Positions 50,106 through 57,824 are shown, numbered from the stretch's first letter. The stretch is DNA of 64,000 nt from Bdellovibrionales bacterium (GCA_016786465.1 JAEUWC010000003.1:124001-188000); one strand, 5' to 3'. Made by a program: numbers and translations. Notes: generated by a model not told the origin, from the letters alone.

Positions 50106-50134
50106 ATTAGAATCGAAGGCGATGGATGGATCAA
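50106..50134 (-). promoter_or_regulatory. Predicted promoter of tetR, overlapping the glutaredoxin start
   Basis: Minus-strand TTGATC (50129-50134), 17 nt, TCTAAT (50106-50111, 5/6), then 8 nt to ATG 50097. The element lies across the start of the divergent grx gene (50122). Predicts a leader of 1-2 nt. Confidence 0.4.
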
Positions 50135-50382
50135 ACCCAAAAGTCACGGTTTACACGATGGACTACTGTTCGTACTGCGAAGCCGCGAAAGCGCTTTTAA
50201 AGCGCAAGGGAATCGCCTTTCAGGAAATCCGTCTGGATGATGACGATGAGCAAGCCTGGCGCGACCTTGAAAAGCGATCAGGGATGAAGACCATGCCGCA
50301 GATTTTCATGAAGTCAGGAGACGCCGAAAAACTGATCGGCGGCTACCGCGAACTGGTTCAATACCTATCCGATTCGGACTGA
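50122..50382 (+). CDS. grxC: Glutaredoxin, dithiol GrxC-like
   Basis: An 86-residue glutaredoxin: VTVYTMDYCSYCEAAKALL has the CSYC active site (dithiol), and KTMPQIFMKSGDAEKLIGGY is the glutathione-binding half. It reduces protein disulfides and mixed disulfides with glutathione. ATG 50122 is preferred; the longer frame runs into tetR. Its last 18 nt overlap the convergent acyl-CoA dehydrogenase gene. Confidence 0.9.
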   Translation: MDGSNPKVTVYTMDYCSYCEAAKALLKRKGIAFQEIRLDDDDEQAWRDLEKRSGMKTMPQIFMKSGDAEKLIGGYRELVQYLSDSD

Positions 50383-52266
50383 ACCTTTTTCCAAGAATTC
50401 GTACGTTCCCGAAAGGGCGCCTGCCGCAACCTTGCGAATCGAAGCGTCGTCGTTGCTTCGAATGGCTTTGAAGTTTTCAGCAATTCGAGCCTTCGCCTGA
50501 CGGCAAAACAAATCCGAAAGTTCAGCGGCTTCCTTCGTTCCTAGCTTCTTTGCTTTTCCGATCGATGCGGTCATTGCAAAGATTTCAGATCCGATTTTGG
50601 TGATGCGAATCAGCTGAAGCTGGCGCTTTTCAAGCTTGGGACCGTTTAGGGCCATCAGATGAAACAAGGTACGGGCCAGTTTATGCGCCGTTCGCTTGCA
50701 ATAGCGCAGGTGTTTGCCCAGTTTTCCGTTTCCGGCAAAACGCGGCCAGAACGAAAAATCCACAATCGGCGCCAGCCACTGCCAGGGGTACCAAGCCGCA
50801 TAGAAAAGACCGGCTTTCACCGCTGCAGCCAAACGCGTTCCGATTCCCAGGCGGGAATTCAAGACTGCGCCGGCAACTTTCAGGTGACCATCCAGCGCTT
50901 CACGCGCCACAAAAAGGCTTAGAATGTCGCTGGTTCCTTCGACGATCAGGTTGATGCGACCATCACGAACCATGCGTTCCACCGGAAACGGCTTTTCGCC
51001 GCGAGCGCGAAGGCTGGTGGCGCGTTCGTAACCACGGCCGCCGCGCATTTGAAGCGTTTCATCCAAAAGATTCTGCGCGGTTTCGCTGCAGTAAATCTTG
51101 GCAATCGCGGCTTCCAGGCGAATGTCATGCGTTCCACGGTCGACCCAACCGCCGCAGATGAAGGTCATTGCGTCCATCGCAAAAAGCTTCGATGCGGTTT
51201 GGGCTAAGCGATTCGCGCCGGCTTCGTGCTTGCCGACGGGCGCTCCCCATTGGCTTCGTTCAGTACCCCAGGCGCGTTGAATCTTCAGCGCTTGGCGAAC
51301 ACCGCCCACGCAAGCGGCGGGAAGCGAAAGACGTCCCGCGTTCAGCGTGATCAGGGCCAGGCGCAGGCCTTTGCCTTCGCCCCAGATGATGTTTTCTTTG
51401 GGAACTTTGACGTTCGTGAATTTCAAAAGCGCGTTCTGAATTCCGGCAAGTCCCATGAAGCGGCAGCGGTGAAGGACTTCAAATCCCGGCATGTTCTTTT
51501 CAACGATGAACGCCGTGATCTGGGTTTTTTCGCGACCATTCACCATCTTGGGCGGGCTTTTCGCCATGACGACCATGACTTCGGCAATCGCGCCGTTGGT
51601 GCACCAAAGCTTTGTGCCGTTCAGGATGTAATGGTTTCCGTCTTCCGAAAGTTTTGCCGTAGTCGACATCCGCGCAGGGTCGGATCCGACTTCGGGTTCA
51701 GTCAGCGCAAACGCCGAAACAGCGCCGGCTGAAAAACGGGGCAGGAATTTTTTCTTCTGTTCGGGGGTTCCAAAAAGCTTCAAAGGCTGCGGAACGCCGA
51801 TGGATTGGTGGGCGGACAAAAGCGCGACCGTCGATGCGCAGTGCGATCCGACCAGCGCGATTGCGCGAAGGTAATTGGCTTGTGAAAGTTCCAGGCCGCC
51901 GTATTCTTTGGGAAGCTTCATTCCGAAAGCGCCCAAATCAGCCAGACCCTTCATGACTTTGTCCGGAATGATTCCGGTTTCGTCGACTAGGTCTGAATCC
52001 AGATTCTCTAAAAGAAACTTTTCCAGTTTCGCGCAGTATTCGTCGCCAATCTTTTTGTCTTCTTCGGTTTGATCAAAAAAGGGCATGAAATCTTGCGTGC
52101 GAAGTTTGCCCATGAAAAGCGATCCCATGAAACTGGGTTTGGTCCATTGGGCTTCGCGTGAATCTTCGGCGACTTCCAGTGACGCCATTTCGTCTTTGTT
52201 TTTGCCCTTTGCGGAAAGGACTGCTCCGGATGTGCCTGCTACGTCTTTCGAATCGTTTTGTTTCAT
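50365..52266 (-). CDS. Acyl-CoA dehydrogenase, VLCAD/ACAD9-like
   Basis: A 633-residue FAD enzyme for the first step of fatty-acid beta-oxidation. FAD/substrate signatures: ALTEPEVGSDPARMSTTA, GTKLWCTNGAIAEVMVV, and QMRGGRGYERATSL, with the catalytic Glu in LIVEGTSDILSLFVA, the position used by very-long-chain enzymes. A C-terminal helical extension of ~170 residues supports VLCAD/ACAD9 type, which bind membranes. ATG 52266 (MKQNDSKD) is preferred over TTG 52287. No electron-transfer flavoprotein genes are adjacent. Confidence 0.9.
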   Translation of the reverse strand: MKQNDSKDVAGTSGAVLSAKGKNKDEMASLEVAEDSREAQWTKPSFMGSLFMGKLRTQDFMPFFDQTEEDKKIGDEYCAKLEKFLLENLDSDLVDETGIIPDKVMKGLADLGAFGMKLPKEYGGLELSQANYLRAIALVGSHCASTVALLSAHQSIGVPQPLKLFGTPEQKKKFLPRFSAGAVSAFALTEPEVGSDPARMSTTAKLSEDGNHYILNGTKLWCTNGAIAEVMVVMAKSPPKMVNGREKTQITAFIVEKNMPGFEVLHRCRFMGLAGIQNALLKFTNVKVPKENIIWGEGKGLRLALITLNAGRLSLPAACVGGVRQALKIQRAWGTERSQWGAPVGKHEAGANRLAQTASKLFAMDAMTFICGGWVDRGTHDIRLEAAIAKIYCSETAQNLLDETLQMRGGRGYERATSLRARGEKPFPVERMVRDGRINLIVEGTSDILSLFVAREALDGHLKVAGAVLNSRLGIGTRLAAAVKAGLFYAAWYPWQWLAPIVDFSFWPRFAGNGKLGKHLRYCKRTAHKLARTLFHLMALNGPKLEKRQLQLIRITKIGSEIFAMTASIGKAKKLGTKEAAELSDLFCRQAKARIAENFKAIRSNDDASIRKVAAGALSGTYEFLEKGSVRIG

Positions 52267-52316
52267 AGAATAAGGGGATTCTTGCAAAGTTTAGGGGCCC
52301 CTGACAAGTTCAGATC

Positions 52317-53219
52317 ATGAAAAAGATTCGAATCATCGGCGCTGGATCCGTAGGAAGTTTTCTAGCGGCCCGGTTGAAGACTTCGGGTGTCGATGTGGAA
52401 CTGATTTCTCATTCCATGAGTTCCAAATCTGCTGTTACGATTCGTGCCGAATCCGAAGTTTCCGTGCCGATTGGGCCTTATTCGGGCCTATCGGGCGCGG
52501 ATCAGATTTGGGTCACCACCAAAGCGGCTGCGCTGCCCTTAGTTTTGTCCCAGATCGCGAAGGTTTCAGAATTGCGTAACGTTCCTTTGGTTTTCTTTCA
52601 GAACGGAATCGGTGTTTTAGAAGGGACCGAGCGCCTTTTGTCCTCGGATTGGCTTCGTGCAGTTTGTTGGTTTGGGGTCAGAAAAGAAGTCCTGGGGCCT
52701 ACTGATTTTCGGGTTCACGTCGCCGGTGTGGATTCAGTCGAATGGGGAGGGCCTGGGGCGTCTCGATTCGGCCGTGAGTTCTCGGACGCCTTGAAAATCG
52801 CCGGTGTTCCCGGCGTTCATTTAGAAGACGCCGATCAGGTCGAATGGCGCAAGGCCTTGTGGAATATTTCGTCCAACGCCCTTTGCGCGGTCGCACAGGC
52901 GCCCAATGGGCATGCCGAAGCTGACCCGGAATTGCGGCCGTTGGCGGAACTTTTGTACGCAGAAGCGGCGGCAGTAGCAAAAGCCCGAGGTGTGAAACTG
53001 GCGCCGGATGTACATGATCGATGCTTTGCGGGGATGAAGAAAACGGCGACGAATTTGAATTCGATGCTGATGGATTTGCGCGGGGGTAAGAAAACCGAGC
53101 TTCCATGGCTGAATCAAAAGGTCGTGGATTGGGGTGCGCAGGTCGGCGTGCCGACTCCATCCAACGCATGGATCTGTGGATTCATTCGTTATTTTGAAAG
53201 CAAGGGGCCTCGCGCTTAG
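52317..53219 (+). CDS. panE: Ketopantoate reductase-family protein (PanE/ApbA)
   Basis: A 300-residue NADPH-dependent reductase. Rossmann loop IIGAGSVGSFLAARL at the N-terminus, TTKAAALP with the conserved Lys region, and the C-terminal helical domain VEWRKALWNISSNALCA with the catalytic Lys. It converts 2-dehydropantoate to pantoate in CoA synthesis, though the family also includes other 2-oxoacid reductases. No panB or panC nearby. Divergent from the acyl-CoA dehydrogenase with about 50 nt between starts. Confidence 0.8.
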   Translation: MKKIRIIGAGSVGSFLAARLKTSGVDVELISHSMSSKSAVTIRAESEVSVPIGPYSGLSGADQIWVTTKAAALPLVLSQIAKVSELRNVPLVFFQNGIGVLEGTERLLSSDWLRAVCWFGVRKEVLGPTDFRVHVAGVDSVEWGGPGASRFGREFSDALKIAGVPGVHLEDADQVEWRKALWNISSNALCAVAQAPNGHAEADPELRPLAELLYAEAAAVAKARGVKLAPDVHDRCFAGMKKTATNLNSMLMDLRGGKKTELPWLNQKVVDWGAQVGVPTPSNAWICGFIRYFESKGPRA

Positions 53220-53233
53220 GTCGAAAGGGTAAA

Positions 53234-53863
53234 GTGAGATTTCACCTGGGAATCTTAATTGTATTGCAGTGCGTCTTTTCGGTTTCGGCGTTTGCGGCGG
53301 ACATCGCTGCGATCACCCAGCAGTTTCGTGCGTCCTTTCGCGACGACACGATCTATACCGATGGTCGATGTGGACCGAACGTGACTCGCTTCATCGATAT
53401 TCTGAAGAACAAGCGCATCAACATTCGTGGGCTTCAGATTGTCGAGATCAAGGATCGCGGATTGAGTTCCTTAGAAGGCGCACATCCGTATTTGGCTCGC
53501 GGACGCGGAAGTCTGCAGCGTAACGGGCCATGTGCCGAGCGTGGGACCCGTGCACCGGGTGAAGCCGAATGGTTCCACCACGTGATCCTAACGGCAGATG
53601 GGATGGTTTTTGACTTCGACTACACAAACAATCCAACGGTCGTGACCTTGAATGAATACTTCATCACGATGTTCTTGCCGCCCGAAGCTCGGGGCGATGT
53701 CGAACGGATCAGTCGCAGTCTGGGCAACTACGGAGCCGAATTTTTCGACGTTGATCTGGCTCGGCCAAACTTCCAGGGGGCAAAGGTAAGTTCTGGAAAA
53801 CTCAAGGAACTTTTCCCTTCCTGGTTCACTCCAGAACAGCTCTGTCGGAATAACCTTCTTTAG
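53234..53863 (+). CDS. Exported protein with possible papain/transglutaminase-like triad
   Basis: A 209-residue secreted protein (signal peptide MRFHLGILIVLQCVFSVSAFAA). A candidate catalytic set is Cys46 (DGRCGPN), Trp113 and His115/116 (AEWFHHVIL) and Asp127/129 (VFDFDYT), in the Cys-His-Asp order of transglutaminase/protein-glutaminase-like enzymes. This is motif resemblance only. Extra Cys (GPCAERG and the terminal LCRNN) could form a disulfide. GTG 53234 follows AAAGGG at a good distance, 14 nt after panE. Confidence 0.55.
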   Translation: MRFHLGILIVLQCVFSVSAFAADIAAITQQFRASFRDDTIYTDGRCGPNVTRFIDILKNKRINIRGLQIVEIKDRGLSSLEGAHPYLARGRGSLQRNGPCAERGTRAPGEAEWFHHVILTADGMVFDFDYTNNPTVVTLNEYFITMFLPPEARGDVERISRSLGNYGAEFFDVDLARPNFQGAKVSSGKLKELFPSWFTPEQLCRNNLL

Positions 53864-53948
53864 AAAAAATCTGAATTCCCATGTAAATCAGTCTTGAAAT
53901 CAGGTGGGGTTAGGGATAACCCCTGGTTTCCGCATCAAGGCTCTGTAC

Positions 53949-54024
53949 GTCTCCATCGTCTAGAGGCCTAGGACACTCCCCTTTCACGGGAGTAACCGGG
54001 GTTCGAATCCCCGTGGAGACGCCA
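53949..54024 (+). tRNA. tRNA-Glu (anticodon TTC)
   Basis: A 76-nt cloverleaf: acceptor GTCTCCA (53949-53955) with TGGAGAC (54014-54020), anticodon stem CTCCC/GGGAG around loop CTTTCAC with TTC at 53983-53985, T-arm CGGGG-TTCGAAT-CCCCG, discriminator G and encoded CCA (54022-54024). A 14-nt inverted copy of the T-arm/acceptor sequence lies at 54247-54260. Confidence 0.97.
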
Positions 54025-54082
54025 TTCTTAAATTCCAAACTTGAATCAGTTTTCCCAGCCCGAGGAACTTTCCTAGGAAGCG

Positions 54083-54138
54083 CTGTCGCCCGCATCGTGC
54101 GCGCCCTCCATTGGTCCATTGTGGACCGGAGGTGACAG
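54083..54138 (+). ncRNA. Candidate structured RNA / branched terminator
   Basis: Nested complementary segments: CTGTC (54083-54087) with GACAG (54134-54138); CCTCC (54105-54109) with GGAGG (54128-54132); GGTCC (54113-54117) with GGACC (54123-54127), plus a small CGC/GCG hairpin between. They fold as a three-way junction. A T-rich run (CCTTTTTCTTT) begins about 6 nt later. It could be a complex terminator for the tRNA transcript or a small RNA 3' end. No Rfam family recognised. Confidence 0.35.
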
Positions 54139-54215
54139 TCGATCCTTTTTCTTTGGGAAGACCTGAGTGCACCCATTGGGTTTTGGGAATTTAGAAATGG
54201 CGGCTCTGCAGTGGC

Positions 54216-54238
54216 AAAACAGTCCAGTGGACTGTTTT
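54216..54238. terminator. 23-nt perfect palindrome, likely bidirectional terminator
   Basis: AAAACAGTCC (54216-54225), AGT, GGACTGTTTT (54229-54238): a 10-bp stem with a 3-nt loop, A-run on one side and T-run on the other. It lies between tRNA-Glu (+) and the convergent VOC gene (-), the expected place for a bidirectional rho-independent terminator. A REP-like palindrome is an alternative. Confidence 0.55.
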
Positions 54239-54246
54239 GTACCTTA

Positions 54247-54260
54247 CACGGGGATTCGAA
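54247..54260 (-). repeat. Inverted 14-nt copy of the tRNA-Glu T-arm
   Basis: The minus strand here reads TTCGAATCCCCGTG, identical to tRNA-Glu positions 54002-54015. Flanking bases do not form a T stem or acceptor, so it is not a second tRNA. It may be a remnant of an attachment-type or recombination event. Confidence 0.6.
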
Positions 54261-54296
54261 TGGCGGAGCACACCGGGAGCCCAAAGACCTTTAGGA

Positions 54297-54716
54297 TCAC
54301 CCAAACCTGACTTCTTCGTCATCCCAAAGCGCGACTTCGATCGTGTGTCCGGTGGGGTCCACCACATACCAAGACGTTGAATGCGGGTAGCGCATCTGGC
54401 CGCCGTATTTGGGGCGAAGTCTGTTTTCGCGAAGTGTTTTTTCCCAGGCGTCGCGGTCGTGGATGCGAAGTCCAAAGTGGTAGATCTTGTGAAACTTTTC
54501 GGTGTCATCATCATCCGGGGTTCTTCGTTCTGGGCTTTCGTAAACACAGAGCATCGAGTCCCCGCTGCGCAGGACACCCCAGGGGCTACCGTCGTAGATC
54601 CCTTTTTCCACGACTTCAAATCCAAAGATCTTGCCGTACCAGTCCACGGTTTCAGCAAAGTTACTGACAGTCAGATTCAAATGATCCAGCGATACGGTTC
54701 GTAAGTTTTCTTTCAT
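54297..54716 (-). CDS. VOC-superfamily protein (glyoxalase-like)
   Basis: A 139-residue VOC protein: SLDHLNLTVSNFAETVDWYGKIFGFEV, HFGLRIHDRDAWEK, and WYVVDPTGHTIEVALWD with the metal-ligand Glu near the end. Substrate unknown. AGGAGAACGAAA precedes ATG 54716, which decides the start. It is divergent from an XRE-cupin regulator with a 71-nt gap, so that regulator may control it. Confidence 0.83.
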   Translation of the reverse strand: MKENLRTVSLDHLNLTVSNFAETVDWYGKIFGFEVVEKGIYDGSPWGVLRSGDSMLCVYESPERRTPDDDDTEKFHKIYHFGLRIHDRDAWEKTLRENRLRPKYGGQMRYPHSTSWYVVDPTGHTIEVALWDDEEVRFG

Positions 54717-54787
54717 TTTCGTTCTCCTGAAACCCAATCTAAATCCGATGTGTCGATTTATGGTCTGATCTGCTAATCTATTGGCAT

Positions 54788-55351
54788 ATGGATTATGGAT
54801 TGGAATCGATTTCGGAAAACCTGGCTTCAAATCTGTCCGCGCTTCGAATGAAGCGGGGCATGAGCCAGCTGGCCCTAGCGAAGCTAGCCAAGGTGCCCCG
54901 GTCTACAGTGGCCCACCTAGAATCCGGAAGCGGGAATCCTTCGCTTTTGAATCTGACGAAGATTTCAAGCGCTCTTCAAATCGGCCTTGAAGAACTTCTG
55001 GTCAGACCCCGACCCCAGTGTCAGCTGCTGAAGGCCAAAGAAATCCGTTCCGTGAAACGCAGCCAGGGAATGGCGACGGTCTTTAAGCTTCTTCCCGACC
55101 TATTGCCGGGGATGGAGATCGATCGAATCGAAATTGAAAAGGGGGGAAGGCTTGGCGGAATTCCTCACACGGCTGGGACTAAGGAATATTTAACCTGCAT
55201 CGAAGGCGCGATTCGAGTCAGCGTCCTTGGAGAAAATTTTCAGTTGGAAAAAGGGGACGTGCTGGCTTTTCCGGGTGATCAGCCTCATGCTTATTTCAAC
55301 ACAGGTACATCAAGGGCGGTGGGATTCAGCGTAGTCGCTCTGGCCCGATAG
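54788..55351 (+). CDS. XRE-family regulator with C-terminal cupin
   Basis: A 187-residue regulator of the HTH_3-cupin_2 type. HTH at about 10-64 (MKRGMSQLALAKLAKVPRSTVAHLESGSGNPSL, read in parts); cupin at about 105-185 with HTAGTKEYLTCIEGAIRV and GDVLAFPGDQPHAYFNTG, including metal-type His. Such regulators sense small ligands through the cupin. The next gene (DoxX-like) begins 11 nt downstream, and the VOC gene is divergent. Confidence 0.85.
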   Translation: MDYGLESISENLASNLSALRMKRGMSQLALAKLAKVPRSTVAHLESGSGNPSLLNLTKISSALQIGLEELLVRPRPQCQLLKAKEIRSVKRSQGMATVFKLLPDLLPGMEIDRIEIEKGGRLGGIPHTAGTKEYLTCIEGAIRVSVLGENFQLEKGDVLAFPGDQPHAYFNTGTSRAVGFSVVALAR

Positions 55352-55362
55352 GAGATTCAAAA

Positions 55363-55761
55363 ATGGCACAGAAAGTTACAAAGCAGATTTGGGTGGGACG
55401 GATCCTGAGCGGTTTCGCGGTCGCGTTTTTAATTTTTGACGGCATCATGAAGTTCTTCATGGATAAACTTCCACCCGAAGCGCTTGAAGCAGGCAAAGCC
55501 CTTCAGTGGCCGATTGAGAAAATGCCTTTAGTCGGAACGATTCTTCTGATCTGCACGGGCTTGTACGTCATCCCAAGAACCGCGGTTCTGGGAGCGATTC
55601 TTTTGACCGGATACTTGGGCGGAGCGATCGCAAGCCACGTCAGGGTCAGTAATCCTCTTTTTAGCCACACGCTTTTTCCGATCTACATCGCGGGATTCAT
55701 TTGGGTGGGATTGTATCTGCGGGACGCTCGCGCCCGCGACATTCTTTCGAATCCTAAGTGA
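55363..55761 (+). CDS. DoxX-like membrane protein
   Basis: A 132-residue inner-membrane protein with four hydrophobic helices (GRILSGFAVAFLIFDGIMKFF, VGTILLICTGLYVIP, AVLGAILLTGYLGGAIASHV, IYIAGFIWVGLYL). The RILSG start and TGYLGGAIASHVR match DoxX-like family proteins of unknown function. ATG 55363 follows AGGAGA. It overlaps the next gene by GTGA. Confidence 0.82.
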   Translation: MAQKVTKQIWVGRILSGFAVAFLIFDGIMKFFMDKLPPEALEAGKALQWPIEKMPLVGTILLICTGLYVIPRTAVLGAILLTGYLGGAIASHVRVSNPLFSHTLFPIYIAGFIWVGLYLRDARARDILSNPK

Positions 55762-56018
55762 AGGTCAAAGCGGGCGGAGTAGCCCAGTACATCACCGATC
55801 AACCCAAAGAAGTTCAGGGACTGCTTCGTGACAACGGGATGTTTGCGTGGTTTAGTTTCAAATCCCCATTTGTGCGCCTGCATGTTCGCCCAAAAGCATT
55901 GGTGCAGTACAAAAAGGATCTGGCGCGTTTTGCGAAAACCAAAGCGGTGGTCAGCTTTCCGATCGACCAGCGGATCCCCAAGGCCCTGGTCAAAAAACTG
56001 GTTCGCGCTAGCCTATAG
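55758..56018 (+). CDS. Short DUF1801-like protein
   Basis: An 86-residue protein from GTG 55758, coupled to the DoxX gene by GTGA. The start (VAQYITDQPKEVQGLLR) and end (VRPKALVQYKKDLARF, VVSFPIDQRIPKALVKKLV) match the two ends of DUF1801/YdhG-type proteins, but the central helix and the usual ISYGMPAF-type core are missing, leaving about 25-30 residues fewer than normal. The frame is intact, so this is an internal deletion or a diverged short form, not a frameshift. Function unknown. Confidence 0.6.
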   Translation: MKVKAGGVAQYITDQPKEVQGLLRDNGMFAWFSFKSPFVRLHVRPKALVQYKKDLARFAKTKAVVSFPIDQRIPKALVKKLVRASL

Positions 56019-56129
56019 GATATGATCGCTGCTTCCCCCAGAAAATGAAGGAAGCCGGTTTTCATGTGCTTCAGTTTCTAGCTTGCGGTCTTGCACTTGG
56101 GTTGGTCTACTCAAGGAAGGAGAAAACAA

Positions 56130-56549
56130 ATGAGCAAGAACAGTCAAATGATGAAGGGCATGCTTCTAGGTGGTGTAGTCGGGTTTGTTTTCGTTTTTTT
56201 GTTCGAGTTCATGGTCCACGGATTTGTGATGAAGGGTCAGTACGAGGCGACCATGAATGTCTGGCGCGCCCCCGCGGAATCGAACATGGCCGTGATGTTC
56301 ATCAGTCAGTTCTTGTTTGCGATGGCCGTGGCTTTTTTCTACCCGATTGTCGGACCCGATAAAGATTGCAAGAAGGCCGGTCCCTTTGGTTTTGGTTTGG
56401 GCTTGGTCATGGCGATGCCACAGATCGCTTCGTACAGCTACTTGCCGATTCCGATGTCTATCAGCCTGATGTGGGCGGTAGCCGCCTTCGTGAAGGCGTT
56501 TGGGTGTGCATATGTGGTTGCGAAAGTTTTCAACAAGGTTGCGAAGTAA
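56130..56549 (+). CDS. Small inner-membrane protein, unknown function
   Basis: A 139-residue protein with four predicted membrane helices (MLLGGVVGFVFVFLFEFMVHGFV, AVMFISQFLFAMAVAFFYPI, GPFGFGLGLVMAMPQIASYSYL, SLMWAVAAFVKAFGCAYVVAKVF). AAGGAGAAAAC precedes ATG 56130, fixing the start. The arrangement resembles small DUF membrane proteins found beside DoxX-like genes, but I cannot name a family. Confidence 0.65.
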   Translation: MSKNSQMMKGMLLGGVVGFVFVFLFEFMVHGFVMKGQYEATMNVWRAPAESNMAVMFISQFLFAMAVAFFYPIVGPDKDCKKAGPFGFGLGLVMAMPQIASYSYLPIPMSISLMWAVAAFVKAFGCAYVVAKVFNKVAK

Positions 56550-56609
56550 AAGATCGTTTACCCGTCGATCTTGATGGCGACTTTCCCCAAGACTCGAGGC
56601 AAAGTGAAT

Positions 56610-57239
56610 TCATTTCAGAACACCCCTTGTACGCAAGGCGTGTAGCCGGTTGACGATCATGACGGCTCCGTATGTGAAAAACGGCGCGGCGACCAGATCC
56701 ACCGTGTAATGAACGTGCTGGGCAGCCAGCATGAACATCAACGCGGCCGTTGCAAAACCCAGCGCGGCCTTTCCTTTCCAGGTCGGCATAAAAGCCGCAA
56801 AAAGAAAAACGGTTGCCGTGTGCCCTGAAAAAAACAGATCCCGGGTCAGCATCCGGCCAGCGTCGCCCACCATTTCCACAACTGGATCACGAAGCAGGAT
56901 CATTCCTGTAGGCGGATCCAGGGGAAGCGCGTACATCGCCAGCGTTCGAATCCAGATCATCGCGATGTAAGATTGAAAAAGTTTTAGAAGCTGAAGGGGG
57001 TTATTGCGCAGAACAAAAAGAATCAGCGGAATAGCACCGTAGATGATGATGAATACCGGCACCGTGAAATCCCGCGGGGTCAGCATCGCCAAAATGGGGT
57101 CTTGCAATACGGACCCGGGCCGGGTTTCCACCCATGCGACGAATCGGTTGAACAAGTTCAGCGTCAGAACCAGCGTTAGGATCGTCGCCAAAAAATGGAA
57201 CCGAAGCCGGATGAATTCTTTTTTAACGGATGGGATCAT
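56610..57239 (-). CDS. PAP2_C-like membrane phosphatase/lipid synthase
   Basis: A 209-residue membrane protein with about six helices. The motif pair MLTRDLFFSGHTATVFLF and AAQHVHYTVDLVAAPFF is that of the PAP2_C branch (sphingomyelin synthase-like, lipid phosphate phosphatase fold) with His in SGHT and HYTVD. It could remodel or synthesise phospholipids or sphingolipid-type head groups. ATG 57239 follows AGGGA. Probably independent of the next gene (57249). Confidence 0.75.
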   Translation of the reverse strand: MIPSVKKEFIRLRFHFLATILTLVLTLNLFNRFVAWVETRPGSVLQDPILAMLTPRDFTVPVFIIIYGAIPLILFVLRNNPLQLLKLFQSYIAMIWIRTLAMYALPLDPPTGMILLRDPVVEMVGDAGRMLTRDLFFSGHTATVFLFAAFMPTWKGKAALGFATAALMFMLAAQHVHYTVDLVAAPFFTYGAVMIVNRLHALRTRGVLK

Positions 57240-57248
57240 TCCCTGACT

Positions 57249-57689
57249 TTACAGGCAGCGAGCAAAAGACTGCATTACTTTTTCGGGTGAACCCATATCG
57301 CTGGTCACGGTGAACTGAAGCTGAATCCATTCTTTTGAATCCAGTGCGCACGAAAGCTTTTTGATCCGCGTATGACCGCCTTGCATGAAGTACGCGTTTT
57401 CGTTTTCCGCCAAACCTTCAAAGATTGCGCAAACGTCTTGCGTTGCGCCGACATAACAACGTGACTGTGAACCCGCGTAAATCACATCTGAAAGCGAGGA
57501 ATCGGTGCTGAGTTTCACAGTCATCCGGCCTTCAAAATCCGGGTATTCGATTTGTTTAATCACTTGGCCATCGGCCCCAATCAGGCAGGTGTCGCCGGCG
57601 TCACAGACGGTGACGGGGGTGATGTGAAACCCATCGTCTTGAGCATGGGAAACCGGGGTGAAAACCAAAGCCAGTAAAAGTGAAAACAT
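57249..57689 (-). CDS. Small exported Cys-rich protein, unknown function
   Basis: A 146-residue secreted protein (signal peptide MFSLLLALVFTPVSHAQ). Six Cys in the mature part (VTVCDAGDTC, SRCYVGATQDVC, LSCALDS, ARCL) suggest up to three disulfides. Beta-rich pattern. No family recognised. It ends 9 nt before the start of the PAP2_C gene on the same strand, so the two may be co-transcribed. Confidence 0.6.
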   Translation of the reverse strand: MFSLLLALVFTPVSHAQDDGFHITPVTVCDAGDTCLIGADGQVIKQIEYPDFEGRMTVKLSTDSSLSDVIYAGSQSRCYVGATQDVCAIFEGLAENENAYFMQGGHTRIKKLSCALDSKEWIQLQFTVTSDMGSPEKVMQSFARCL

Positions 57690-57789
57690 GGGGGCTTGGC
57701 TAACATAAATTGATTCGATGCGTCAAGTGCTTAAAATCAGGCCGCTTTTGTGACGCACGCACTGGAGAATCTAACGGCAAGCTCTGACG

Positions 57790-57818
57790 TTGACTTTTAT
57801 TTAGCTATTTTGCTAAAT
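57790..57818 (+). promoter_or_regulatory. ArsR promoter with overlapping operator-like palindrome
   Basis: TTGACT (57790-57795), 17 nt, CTAAAT (57813-57818), then 6 nt to ATG 57825. A perfect palindrome ATTTAGC-TATTTT-GCTAAAT (57799-57818) covers the spacer and the -10, the usual place for an autorepressing ArsR operator. Leaderless transcription is predicted. Confidence 0.55.
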
Positions 57819-57824
57819 GTTGCT

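Larger units (their letters stand above)
54025..54296. other. 272-nt non-coding stretch after tRNA-Glu
   Basis: No convincing gene on either strand; the reading frames here have no start signals or family resemblance. It holds a branched foldable segment followed by a T-run (54083-54150), a 23-nt perfect palindrome (54216-54238) and an inverted 14-nt copy of tRNA sequence (54247-54260), each listed separately. Confidence 0.6.

Noticed and set aside
53910-54284. Minus-strand reading frame across the tRNA (124 codons)
   Set aside because: It lies over the tRNA gene and its translation is the usual spurious tRNA-derived pattern.
54200-54300. A second tRNA on the minus strand
   Set aside because: Only the T-loop and 3' T-stem match; the 5' T-stem, acceptor and anticodon arms cannot be formed.
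55758-56018. Frameshifted full-length DUF1801 gene
   Set aside because: The missing core is not encoded in another frame in the flanking bases; the reading frame is continuous and coupled to the upstream gene.
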